Origin: CAIWHR01 sp963724975
GTDB lineage: Bacteria > Pseudomonadota > Gammaproteobacteria > Burkholderiales > Casimicrobiaceae
Assembly: GCA_963724975.1 (NCBI GenBank)
Contig: CAVRXB010000005.1
Coordinates: 496,001 to 560,000 of the forward strand
Length of the DNA: 64,000 bases
Direction: 5' to 3'
Part shown: piece by piece, positions 45,042-53,185 of the stretch
Numbering within the stretch: position 1 is the first letter of the stretch
Layout of the letters: every line of letters begins with the position of its first letter
The notes under the pieces: generated by a model
Told to the model about the DNA's origin: nothing
What the model saw: the letters and a program-made list of their open reading frames with translations, nothing else
Databases searched by the model: none
Made by a program: the position numbers and the translations under genes

Positions 45042-45779
45042 TTGCGGCCCACGCTGTTTCTTTCCGATCTGCATCTTTCGCCGGAGCGGCCGGCGCTGGT
45101 GGACGCATTTCGCGCGTTCTGCGCGGGCCCCGCGCGACAGGCCGCCGGCGTTTATCTTCTGGGCGACCTGTTCGACGATTGGATCGGTGACGACCAGCTC
45201 GGCGAGCCGCTCGCGGCGGATGTCGCCGCCGCGCTGAAGTCGTTGACGGGCGCAGGAATCGCGGTCGGTGTCGTCACCGGCAATCGTGATTTCCTGCTGG
45301 GTGACGCGTTCGCCGGCGCAGCCGGGATCACGCTGCTGTCCGCTCCGCTCGTCGTCAACGTCGCCGGGACGCCCACCGTGCTGCTTCATGGCGATGAGCT
45401 TTGCACCGCCGACGTGGGCTACCAGCGCTTGCGCCGCTACACGCGCGATCCGCGCTGGCAGCGCCGCTATCTTGCGCTTCCCTATTCCGTGCGCCGCGGC
45501 ATCGCAAACTGGCTGCGGCAACGCAGCGGCCGTGCGACGTCCGGCAAGCCGGAGCAGATCATGGACGTCGCGTCAGCAGCCGTCGAATCCGCGTTTCGCG
45601 ACGCGGACGTCGTTCGGATGATCCATGGCCATACGCATCGCCCTGCGCGGCATCATCTTGTCATCGACGGCCGCGAGTGCGAACGGTTCGTGCTGGCCGA
45701 CTGGTACGACCGCGGTACTTATCTCGAATTCGATGCGGCGGGCGGTCGCACGCGCGACGTGGTTGTGTCCGCCGGTTGA
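45042..45779 (+). CDS. lpxH: UDP-2,3-diacylglucosamine diphosphatase
   Basis: A 245-residue calcineurin-type phosphoesterase from a TTG at 45042 (FLSDLHLSPERP). All metal-site blocks are visible: SDLHL, LGDLFDDWIGDD, VTGNRDFLLG, LLHGDELCT and MIHGHTHRPARH. It removes UMP from UDP-2,3-diacylglucosamine to give lipid X in lipid A synthesis, at the inner face of the membrane. An AGGGGG ribosome-binding site lies about five bases upstream of the TTG. Confidence 0.92.
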   Translation: MRPTLFLSDLHLSPERPALVDAFRAFCAGPARQAAGVYLLGDLFDDWIGDDQLGEPLAADVAAALKSLTGAGIAVGVVTGNRDFLLGDAFAGAAGITLLSAPLVVNVAGTPTVLLHGDELCTADVGYQRLRRYTRDPRWQRRYLALPYSVRRGIANWLRQRSGRATSGKPEQIMDVASAAVESAFRDADVVRMIHGHTHRPARHHLVIDGRECERFVLADWYDRGTYLEFDAAGGRTRDVVVSAG

Positions 45780-46046
45780 ATCCGCGACGCGGCCGAGCAT
45801 AACGGCATAGCGCACCTCCACGATCGGCGCGCCCGGCCAGCGCCAACGATCCACGTATTGTCTAGCGCCGCCGCCTTGCGGCATGCGTGAAACAAACGAA
45901 ACAAGAACGGCCTCTCCCTGAAATACCCCTAAGACAGTGGCCCGATAGGCTGTCGCTGCAATCCCGGGTCGTGGAATTCGGGATGCCAGCACGACGCAGT
46001 TCACGATTGTCGCAGTACCCAAAAAACAGTCGACAGGAGAGAGGCC

Positions 46047-46985
46047 ATGCAAACGCAAGTTGCCGCACCCAGCACCGATACCGCGAGATACGCCAAAGCG
46101 GTCGCAAACTCCAAGCGCATCAGATGGGACATCGACCGCGACGTGATCCGTGGTCGATCGTTCGATTTCAGCAAGAGGTTCCTGCCCGACGGCCTGTCGA
46201 AGGTCGATCGTCTCGGTTTTCTCGCCACGAATGAACGCCGGCTGCTGAGCCAGATTCAAGGTCGGACCTACGCGAACATGTTCGGGTTGGTCGAGCGTTT
46301 CATCGCAGCGAAAGTGCTCGAGGTAAGCCGCGAGCACGCGCTGGGCGACCAGAATGCTCTGGAAGCGATGGTGCGGTTCGGGGATGAAGAAATCAAGCAC
46401 CAGGAATTGTTCCGGCGCATCGAGCGCATGTGCGCCGAAGGGATGCCCGAAGGCTACGCGTTCATGCCGGAACCCAACGGCGTCGCGTCGGCGGTGCTCG
46501 CCAAGTCCACGTGGGCCGTGCTAGCCCTGACGTGCCACATCGAGCTTTTCGTGCTCGCGCATTATCGGGAGAGTATCCATGCCGACGATACTCCTTCCGA
46601 ATTGTGGAAGGACGTATTTCTCTACCACTGGAGAGAGGAGGCGCAGCATGCAATTATCGACGAGATGGAGTGGCGCCGCGAGCACGCGAAGCTTTCGCCA
46701 GAGGAGATCGATCGAGCGGTGACCGACCTCATCGAGTTGGTAGGCGCCGTAGATGGTCTGCTCCAGATGCAAGCTCGCGCCGATGCGGACTACTTCGTCA
46801 AGGTCTGCGGCCGTTCCCTGTCGTCAGATGAAGCGGAACAGGTTCACGCCGGCGTGCTCGCGGCTTACCGCTGGCAGTACATCGTCTCGGGCGTAAAAGA
46901 GCCGCGGTTCAGCCAGATCCTCGGCAGCATGATCACGGATGGCCAGGGCAAGCGCATCGGCGATGCCCTTGCGCCGATCATGTAA
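46047..46985 (+). CDS. Ferritin-like diiron protein, AurF-type oxygenase candidate
   Basis: A 312-residue all-helical protein with a strong AGGAGAGAGG ribosome-binding site. Two iron-ligand helices are visible: DEEIKHQELF and, about 100 residues later, REEAQHAIIDEMEW, with further Glu/His in helices at about residues 90-100. This matches the ferritin-like/p-aminobenzoate N-oxygenase superfamily, but assignment to AurF itself is tentative. A 267-base leader upstream contains an ATCCCG/CGGGAT inverted repeat at about 45960-45985. A methyltransferase gene follows 122 bases downstream, so a shared small-molecule pathway is possible. Confidence 0.7.
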   Translation: MQTQVAAPSTDTARYAKAVANSKRIRWDIDRDVIRGRSFDFSKRFLPDGLSKVDRLGFLATNERRLLSQIQGRTYANMFGLVERFIAAKVLEVSREHALGDQNALEAMVRFGDEEIKHQELFRRIERMCAEGMPEGYAFMPEPNGVASAVLAKSTWAVLALTCHIELFVLAHYRESIHADDTPSELWKDVFLYHWREEAQHAIIDEMEWRREHAKLSPEEIDRAVTDLIELVGAVDGLLQMQARADADYFVKVCGRSLSSDEAEQVHAGVLAAYRWQYIVSGVKEPRFSQILGSMITDGQGKRIGDALAPIM

Positions 46986-47107
46986 TGCCGCCGACGAGCG
47001 TGCGAGCGCGACGGCCACGCCGCGATCGCACGCCACCCAAGGCTTGATTACGGATGCGCGTCGCTTTACCAAACCAAGTTTCTATCCACATTACCGGGAG
47101 TAGCGCC

Positions 47108-47941
47108 ATGTCTACGGTCATTTCGAATTCCGCCCCCGCCATCGACCTCGTCGCGGCCAAGAATCGCCAGCGCGCCGCCTGGTCCACGGGCGACTACGCC
47201 GTCGTGGGCACCACTTTGCAGATCGTCGGCGAAAACCTGTGCGAAGCGCTCGATTTACGCTCCGGCGAGCGCGTGCTCGACGTGGCCGCCGGCAACGGAA
47301 ATGCGACGCTTGCGGCCGCGCGCCGCTGGTGTGACGTGACCTCTACCGACTATGTGCCCTCGCTGCTTGAATCTGGTCGAGCGCGCGCGCTGGCCGAGGG
47401 CCACACCATCAAGTTTCAGGAAGCCGATGCCGAGGATTTGCCGTTCCCGGACGCATCGTTCGATGCCGTGATGTCCACCTTCGGCGTGATGTTCACCCCG
47501 AACCAGGACAAAGCGGCAAGCGAGCTCGCGCGTGTCTGCAAGCCTGGCGGCAGGATCGGCCTCGCGAACTGGACGCCCCAGGGCTTCATCGGGCAATTGT
47601 TCAAGACGATCGGCAGCTACATCCCGCCCGCAGCGGGTGTCAAATCACCTTCGTTGTGGGGAACGAAGGCGAGGCTCGAAGAACTCTTCGGCAAGACCGC
47701 GCAGGAGATCCACACGACCGAACGCGAGTACACGTTCCGCTACCGCTCGCCGGCACATTGGATCGACGTGTTCCGAACCTACTACGGTCCCATGACGAAG
47801 ACCTTCGGCGCGCTCGATTCCGAGAAGCAGGCTGCCTTCACCAAGGACTTGTTAGCCCTCATGGAGAGTCGCAATCGCTCGGGCGACGGCACGTTGGTGC
47901 TTGCCAGCGAGTATCTCGAGGTCGTGATCAAAAGGAAGTGA
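47108..47941 (+). CDS. Class I SAM-dependent methyltransferase
   Basis: A 277-residue protein from the ATG at 47108 (MSTVISNSAPAIDLV) with GGGAG upstream; an in-frame ATG 18 codons earlier is less likely. The Rossmann core shows motif I VLDVAAGNGNATLAAA, the acidic end of strand 2 (VTSTDYV), AEDLPFPDASFDAV and ELARVCKPGGRIGL, the UbiE/arsenite-type methyltransferase pattern. The methyl acceptor is unknown. It sits between the diiron protein and a relic of a PLP enzyme gene. Confidence 0.85.
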   Translation: MSTVISNSAPAIDLVAAKNRQRAAWSTGDYAVVGTTLQIVGENLCEALDLRSGERVLDVAAGNGNATLAAARRWCDVTSTDYVPSLLESGRARALAEGHTIKFQEADAEDLPFPDASFDAVMSTFGVMFTPNQDKAASELARVCKPGGRIGLANWTPQGFIGQLFKTIGSYIPPAAGVKSPSLWGTKARLEELFGKTAQEIHTTEREYTFRYRSPAHWIDVFRTYYGPMTKTFGALDSEKQAAFTKDLLALMESRNRSGDGTLVLASEYLEVVIKRK

Positions 47942-47957
47942 CGATACGTATGTCGAC

Positions 47958-48046
47958 CTAGCCAGTTACGAGCGCCTGCACGATATCCGCGACGAGGTCG
48001 TCGCGGTCATCGATGCTCGGATCAACGAGTCCATCGACCAGTTCCA
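47958..48046 (-). pseudogene. 3' relic of a Cys/Met-metabolism PLP enzyme gene
   Basis: The minus strand here encodes IDDRDDLVADIVQAL before a stop. This is nearly the same as the C-terminus of metZ at 51750 (IEDRDDLVEDFVQAL); the preceding residues GLVDPS also align with SLIRVSCG. The DNA is similar over about 80 bases. No upstream part of such a gene is present, since the opposite-strand cyclase gene follows. It is read as the remains of a deleted paralogue; chance similarity of a short stretch is not fully excluded. Confidence 0.4.
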
Positions 48047-48123
48047 TGGGGTTGGCATCGCCAGTTGCGCGCGGTAGAGTTAAGGGTTGCGGGCCACGCG
48101 CAGCGCCGACCTTCGGAGCGAAA

Positions 48124-50952
48124 GTGTCCACCAGCGTCGCGACTCTCCTGTTCACCGATATCGAAGGAAGCACCCGGCTGTGGGAAGAGCACAGCGAGAT
48201 GATGTCGCCCGCGCTTGCAAAGCACGATGCGTTGTCGCGAGCGGCAGTCGATCGCAATGGCGGTGTCGTCGTGAAAATGACCGGGGACGGGATGTACGCC
48301 GCCTTCGACGACCCGGTCGATGCACTACAGGCGACAGTGACGTTGCTCAAATCCCTGAACGACGTCAGCGCGACAAATGGCGTCCGCTTGCGCGTCCGCT
48401 TCGGCCTGCATCTCGGCATGATCGAACGACGGGACGAAGATCTCTTCGGCACTCCCGTCAATCGTGCGGCGCGGATCATGAAAGCCGCGCACGGCGGCCA
48501 GGCGCTGGTGTCGCAGGCGATCGTCGACCAGGTCCGAGACCGCTTGCCGCCCGCGATCTCGCTGCGCGACCTGGGCGGCGTCCGGCTGCGCGACCTCGCT
48601 ACGCCCGAGCATGTCTATCAACTCGTGCACCCGGATATCGAGCAGGTATTTCCGGCGCTACGCTCACTCGAAGCGACACCCAATAATCTTCCGCAGCAGG
48701 TCACGTCGTTCATCGGGCGCGAGCGAGAGCTCGACGAGGCGAAGAGCCTTCTCGCACGTACTCGCTTGCTCACGCTGCTCGGAATGGGCGGTCTTGGCAA
48801 GACCCGGCTGTCGCTTCAGATCGCCGCCGATCTGATGGAGAAATTCCCCGATGGAGTTTGGTTCGTCGACTTGGCGCCGATCAGGGACCCAGCACTCGTT
48901 CCGAGCGTGGCCGCGCAGGTCCTCTCGGTGCGCGACGAGCCCGGGCGGCCGCTGGTCGAGACGCTTTGCGCCCACGTCAGGGACCGCAATCTGCTCCTCG
49001 TTCTCGACAACTGCGAGCATCTCGTTGCGGCGTGTGCACAGCTCGCAAACGCGCTTCTGCAGGCTGCTCCCCACGTGCGGATTGTCGCCACCAGCCGGGA
49101 AGCGCTGCACACCCCGGGCGAGCAGACGTACTCGGTGCTGCCGCTGGCCGTGCCCGGGCGCGACGCGGCGCCGCAGGACCTCCTTCGTTCCGAAGCCGTG
49201 CAGCTGTTCGTCGAACGAGCGCGGCTGCAAAAACCGGACTTTGTCGTGACCGGAAGCGACACCGCGGCCGTCGCAGAGCTCTGCGCCCGGCTCGACGGCA
49301 TCCCGTTGGCGCTGGAGCTTGCCGCGGGCCGGCTTCGCTCACTGTCGGTCGCCGAGATAAACGCGCGCCTCAACGATCGCTTCAAGCTGCTGACGGGCGG
49401 CAGTCGCGTCGCGCTCGAGCGGCAGCGGACGCTGCAAGCGCTCGTTGCCTGGTCATACGATCTGTTGAACGAAGCCGAGAAGGCGCTGCTCGACAGGCTG
49501 AGCGTTTTCGTCGGCGGATTCGAGCTTACGGCGGCCGAGGCTGTCTGCAGCGCGGCGCCGCTTGCCGCAGACGACGTTCTCGATCTGGTCACCTCCCTCG
49601 TCGAGAAGTCGCTCGTAATGGTTGAGCAGTTCGGGGAACGCTCACGTTACGGGATGCTGGAGACCATCCGCGAGTTCGCCCACAGACATCTCGTCAGCGG
49701 AGACGAATCCGGGGACCGCTATGGGATGCTCGGGACAATCCAGGAGTTCGCCCACGGGCGGCTCGTCGTTCGCGGCGACCTCGCCGCGACGTCAGCGCGG
49801 CACTGCGACTACTACCTGGGTGTCGCGAAGAAAGCCCGCGAAATGCTGCAAGGACCGGAGCAGGCCGAATGGACGCGCAAGATGGAGGCCGAGCTCGACA
49901 ATCTGCGTGCCGCGATCGCGCTGGCACTGGCGCGCGGCGTCGATCCGGTGATCACCGTCAAGTTCGAAGTCGCCTTGATGGGCTTTAGGATACTCCGCGG
50001 CTACGCGAGCGAGGGCCGGAACAATTTGCGTGCGGCGTTTGCGCTGCCGGAGCTGCAGGCGCCCACGGTCGCCCGCGCGCACGCGCTGTACGTCGCGGGC
50101 GTGCTGGCCATGAACCAGGGAGACCAGACGGAAGCGACCAGGATGCTTACGGAATCCCTCGCGATCCACAGAAGTTTGGGGAATTCGCGCGAGATCGCGG
50201 CGAGCTTGACCACGCTGGCGACCTTATACATCCAGGAGGGCGAACCGGCGAAGGCGCGCGACTGCGAGGCCGAAGCCCTCGGCATTTTCCGTGAGCTCGG
50301 GGATCGGGTAGGGGAAGGCATAGGATTGCTGAACCTCGGAGGAATTTCGATACGGCAGGACGATCATGGAAGCGCCCGGGATTACCTCGCGCGATGTCTT
50401 GAAATCGCGCGGAGCCTCCGAAATCAGGAGCTCGAAATCGAGTGCGAGTGCAATCTCGGGGAGCTCGCGCTCGGCGCCGGCGAACTGCCGGCGGCGCGGC
50501 AGCATTTCGCGCGTTCGCTCGAGATCTGCCGGATCGCCGAGGACAAGCGAAACGAAGCGGTCGCCTTGTGGTGGCTGGGACGCGTGGACGCGACCGGCGG
50601 GGACCAGGACTCGGCGCGCAGGAGATTCGCCGAGGCGCTGCCCGCCTTCCGGGCATTCGCGATGAACGCGGAGGCACTTGCCTGCGTCGAGGACTGCGCC
50701 CTGCTCGCCCACGACGCCGAGCGTGCCGAGCATGCGCTGCTGTTGCTTGCCGCTGTGGACGCGGCGCGCGACGCACTCGCCCTTCGTTCGCCGCACAGCG
50801 ATGCGAGGCGGCCCGTGGCCATTGCCGCCGCGCGCAGCACGCTTGGCGAGGTCGCCTTCGCGGCCGCCATGGCTGAAGGCAGCAGCTGGACGCTCGGCGA
50901 GGCAATCACGCAAGCACTCGCCTCGCTTGATGAGCCACTGCTAACGGCATAA
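48124..50952 (+). CDS. Class III cyclase / NB-ARC-like ATPase / TPR signalling protein 2
   Basis: A 942-residue paralogue of the protein at 35057, from a GTG at 48124 (VSTSVATLLFTDIEGS). The cyclase domain has LFTDIEGST, KMTGDGMYAAFD and VNRAARIM. The STAND ATPase has P-loop GMGGLGKT (about 220), LLLVLDNCEHL and LDGIPLALELAAGR. The C-terminal third is a TPR-like helical array with fewer regular repeats than the paralogue. A 24-residue tandem duplication is visible (RYGMLETIREFAHRHL and RYGMLGTIQEFAHGRL, bases about 49648-49790). A strong terminator follows the stop. Confidence 0.87.
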   Translation: MSTSVATLLFTDIEGSTRLWEEHSEMMSPALAKHDALSRAAVDRNGGVVVKMTGDGMYAAFDDPVDALQATVTLLKSLNDVSATNGVRLRVRFGLHLGMIERRDEDLFGTPVNRAARIMKAAHGGQALVSQAIVDQVRDRLPPAISLRDLGGVRLRDLATPEHVYQLVHPDIEQVFPALRSLEATPNNLPQQVTSFIGRERELDEAKSLLARTRLLTLLGMGGLGKTRLSLQIAADLMEKFPDGVWFVDLAPIRDPALVPSVAAQVLSVRDEPGRPLVETLCAHVRDRNLLLVLDNCEHLVAACAQLANALLQAAPHVRIVATSREALHTPGEQTYSVLPLAVPGRDAAPQDLLRSEAVQLFVERARLQKPDFVVTGSDTAAVAELCARLDGIPLALELAAGRLRSLSVAEINARLNDRFKLLTGGSRVALERQRTLQALVAWSYDLLNEAEKALLDRLSVFVGGFELTAAEAVCSAAPLAADDVLDLVTSLVEKSLVMVEQFGERSRYGMLETIREFAHRHLVSGDESGDRYGMLGTIQEFAHGRLVVRGDLAATSARHCDYYLGVAKKAREMLQGPEQAEWTRKMEAELDNLRAAIALALARGVDPVITVKFEVALMGFRILRGYASEGRNNLRAAFALPELQAPTVARAHALYVAGVLAMNQGDQTEATRMLTESLAIHRSLGNSREIAASLTTLATLYIQEGEPAKARDCEAEALGIFRELGDRVGEGIGLLNLGGISIRQDDHGSARDYLARCLEIARSLRNQELEIECECNLGELALGAGELPAARQHFARSLEICRIAEDKRNEAVALWWLGRVDATGGDQDSARRRFAEALPAFRAFAMNAEALACVEDCALLAHDAERAEHALLLLAAVDAARDALALRSPHSDARRPVAIAAARSTLGEVAFAAAMAEGSSWTLGEAITQALASLDEPLLTA

Positions 50953-50960
50953 GGGACGTG

Positions 50961-50991
50961 AAAAAACCCCGCCACACGGGCGGGGTTTTTT
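50961..50991. terminator. Bidirectional Rho-independent terminator
   Basis: A 7-bp stem CCCCGCC/GGCGGGG with a five-base loop is flanked by AAAAAA on the left and TTTTTT on the right. It lies between the convergent cyclase-TPR gene and the PEP-CTERM gene and can end transcription from both sides. Confidence 0.92.
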
Positions 50992-51005
50992 GGGCGAAAC
51001 GCCGG

Positions 51006-51551
51006 TCAGCCCTGCCGGCGCCGACGCGACGCGGCGAGACCGAGAAGAGCGATGCCCAGCAGCGCGTAGGTGGCGGGCTCGGGCACCCGCGTAATGGAAA
51101 TCACGGCTCCCAAGCCATTATGGATCGGGCTGTCTCTGCAATTGAAGGTAACGACGCCATCAAGGCCGAAGGATAGTTTCGTGCCTTCTTCGCCACAGGG
51201 ATTGCCAACGTCCTCGACCGGCTCGAGACTGAAAATGTCGACTAGAACGGCGATGATGTTGTCGAAGCTGTCGAGCGTGATCTGTTGCCCGATCCCGGTT
51301 TCGGTCACGAAGGGGTCAAACCAGTGCAGGCCGGTGTCATCGACGAAGTTGACGTTGGTGACGTCGAATGCGCATGGAACCGTGCCCGGAAAGGTGGACA
51401 GGCAAGTCGGGGCGACGTCAATCGTGATCGCGCCCATAAATCCGGGGTCGAACCCTACCTTGTATGCGATCGCTTGCGCCGGCGTGACAAATGCCCAAGC
51501 CGCGGAGGCGGCGACTGAGCAAAGAAGATTTCGTAGCGTCTTGCGGGCCAT
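51006..51551 (-). CDS. PEP-CTERM sorting domain protein
   Basis: A 181-residue exported protein from the ATG at 51551 (MARKTLRNLLCSVAAS) with AAGGAGCG upstream. It has a signal peptide ending near AQA and a cysteine-containing middle of beta strands with no recognised domain. The C-terminus is the tripartite sorting signal: VPEP, a hydrophobic helix ATYALLGIALLGLA, then SRRRRQG. Such proteins are cut and anchored or released by an exosortase, usually linked to exopolysaccharide production. No exosortase is in this window. A sigma54-type promoter lies upstream. Confidence 0.92.
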   Translation of the reverse strand: MARKTLRNLLCSVAASAAWAFVTPAQAIAYKVGFDPGFMGAITIDVAPTCLSTFPGTVPCAFDVTNVNFVDDTGLHWFDPFVTETGIGQQITLDSFDNIIAVLVDIFSLEPVEDVGNPCGEEGTKLSFGLDGVVTFNCRDSPIHNGLGAVISITRVPEPATYALLGIALLGLAASRRRRQG

Positions 51552-51612
51552 GTTCGCGCTCCTTCGCTTCTTTGCGGCGACGTATCGGTGGAAGTGGTAC
51601 AGCGCGTTAACG

Positions 51613-51630
51613 TAGCAAAAACCGAACCAA
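51613..51630 (-). promoter_or_regulatory. Sigma54 (-24/-12) promoter candidate for the PEP-CTERM gene
   Basis: On the minus strand TTGGTTCGGTTTTTGCTA matches the sigma54 pattern TTGG-N8-TTGC, with GG and GC ten bases apart, about 65 bases before the start codon. PEP-CTERM genes are known to be controlled by the PrsK/PrsR system through sigma54 in several Proteobacteria, which supports the call. The C and A after TTGG are not conserved. Confidence 0.55.
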
Positions 51631-51749
51631 AGCTGTACGCTCACGGAATGTATTGATTTCGTGGCGATTTTCGGCCGCGTCTCGCGATATCCGATGTGCG
51701 GGACTCTGCACCTGTAATTTTTATCGACATGCCCACGCGGGCGGATCGA

Positions 51750-52995
51750 CTAGCCGTCGAGCGCCTGCACGAAATCCTCAACCAGGTCGTCGCGGTCCTC
51801 GATGCCGCATGAAACGCGGATCAGCGATTCGGCAATCCCCATCGCGGCCCGCCGCTCGGCGCCCATTTCCCAGAAGATCGTGTGCGCGACGGGAATGGCG
51901 AGGGTCCGGTTGTCGCCGAGATTCGACGACAGCACGACGACATCGAGCCGGTTCAGGAATTCGAAGCAGTCAATGCCGTCGGCGAGCTCGAAGGAAAGGA
52001 GCCCGCCAAACCCGCCGAACAGCTTCTTCGCGAGCGCGTGCTGCGGGTGCGTCGCGAGGCCGGGATAATAGACTGCGCCGATCTTCGGATACGCAGCAAG
52101 CATATCCGCAAGCGCCTGCGCATTGGAGCACGTGCGCTCCATCCGCAGCGCGAGCGTCTCGGCGCCGACGGAGATGTGATGGGCCTGCTCTGCCGCGAGC
52201 GTACCGCCCCAATCGCGCAACCCCTTCTTGCGGATTTGCTGGATGCCCCACAGCGACGGCTTTTGTGTTTTGTAGCTGTCCGCAATGTTGGGGTAGCGCG
52301 TCCAGTCGAAGAGCCCGGTATCCGTGATGCAACCGCCGAGCGCATTGCCATGCCCGCCAATGTATTTGGTGAGTGCGTTGACGACGAGCCCGGCGCCGAC
52401 TGCCTTGGGCCGAAACAGCGCGGGTGAGGTCATCGTGTTGTCGACAACGAACAGGATGCCACGCGACGCACACAGCGCGCCGATACGCGCGAGGTCGGCG
52501 ATCTGCGTTCGCGGGTTGGCGATCGTCTCCACGAACACGAGCCGCGTGGCCGGCGTCAAGAGCGCGCTCGACGGCGTCCGCGTCGGTCGCATCGACGTAA
52601 TCGATGTGGGCGCCGTGCGACGTGAGCGTGCCGATCATGCTGACCGTGTTGCCGAAAAGATATTGGCTGGCGACGACGTGGTCACCTTTACGGGTGAGCG
52701 CCATCAGGATCGCGCCGATCGCCGCCATGCCTGTTGCGAACGAAACGCTTGCGACGCCCTCTTCCATTGCGCTTACTTTGGCTTCGAGCGCGGCGGCGGT
52801 CGGATTACCCTGACGACCGTACGCGTAGCCTTGCGCGCGCCCCTGGAAAACGGCGGCGAGGTTTCGCGCGTCGCGATAACCGTAGGCGACGGACAGGTGC
52901 AACGGCTTGTGCAATGCGCCGTGCTCGACGCCGGCATCGCGGTCCGAGTGAAGGATCGATGTGGTGAAGCCGCGGCGTTTCGATGGTTTGCTCAT
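51750..52995 (-). CDS. metZ: O-succinylhomoserine sulfhydrylase (frameshifted)
   Basis: A Cys/Met-metabolism PLP enzyme of about 415 residues. Visible are YGYRDARNLAAVFQGR, the YGRQGNPT substrate loop, FATGMAAIGAILMAL, the cofactor aspartate in VVDNTMTSPAL, the PLP lysine in NALTKYIGGHG and RVSCGIEDRDDLVEDF at the end. The frame shifts near 52564, where one missing base (GCGCTC for GCGCGCTC or similar) separates AVERAL from LTPATRLVFVETIANP. It makes homocysteine from O-succinylhomoserine and sulfide. O-acetylhomoserine sulfhydrylase or methionine gamma-lyase are alternatives, but the SAM-II riboswitch upstream favours biosynthesis. Confidence 0.88.
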
Positions 52996-53007
52996 GTTGA
53001 TCCCGGA

Positions 53008-53047
53008 AAACGAAAAGCCCGTTCAACATCCGCTGAACGGGCTTCTT
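53008..53047 (-). terminator. Attenuator hairpin between SAM-II aptamer and metZ
   Basis: On the minus strand an 11-bp perfect stem (AAGCCCGTTCA/TGAACGGGCTT, arms 53034-53044 and 53015-53025) with an 8-nt loop is followed by TTTTCGTTTT, 20 bases before the metZ start. It looks like an intrinsic terminator serving as the riboswitch expression platform, or it may simply lie close enough to affect the ribosome-binding site GGGA. Confidence 0.75.
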
Positions 53048-53085
53048 GGCGGCTGCCTGAAATGCAGGTGGCAGCGGCGCTTCGG

Positions 53086-53144
53086 GCCTCGCTTTAGCGG
53101 CATTTTTAATGCGCCCGCAAGCTGTGGCTCAAATCGGCGCAATT
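53086..53144 (-). promoter_or_regulatory. SAM-II riboswitch aptamer
   Basis: On the minus strand the leader shows the SAM-II order: P1 5' arm TGCGCC (53141-53136), the conserved GATTTGA, CTTGC, P1 3' arm GGCGCA (53115-53110), TTAAAAA and GCTAAA, followed by GCGAGG, which can form the P2 pseudoknot with the GCTTGC loop. These are the landmarks of the compact S-adenosylmethionine-binding pseudoknot. The following hairpin and metZ complete a feedback switch that lowers methionine synthesis when SAM is high. Confidence 0.85.
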
Positions 53145-53185
53145 CCGATTATCCGGAATGGGAAGGGATTGTCAAACTCGCCCGT

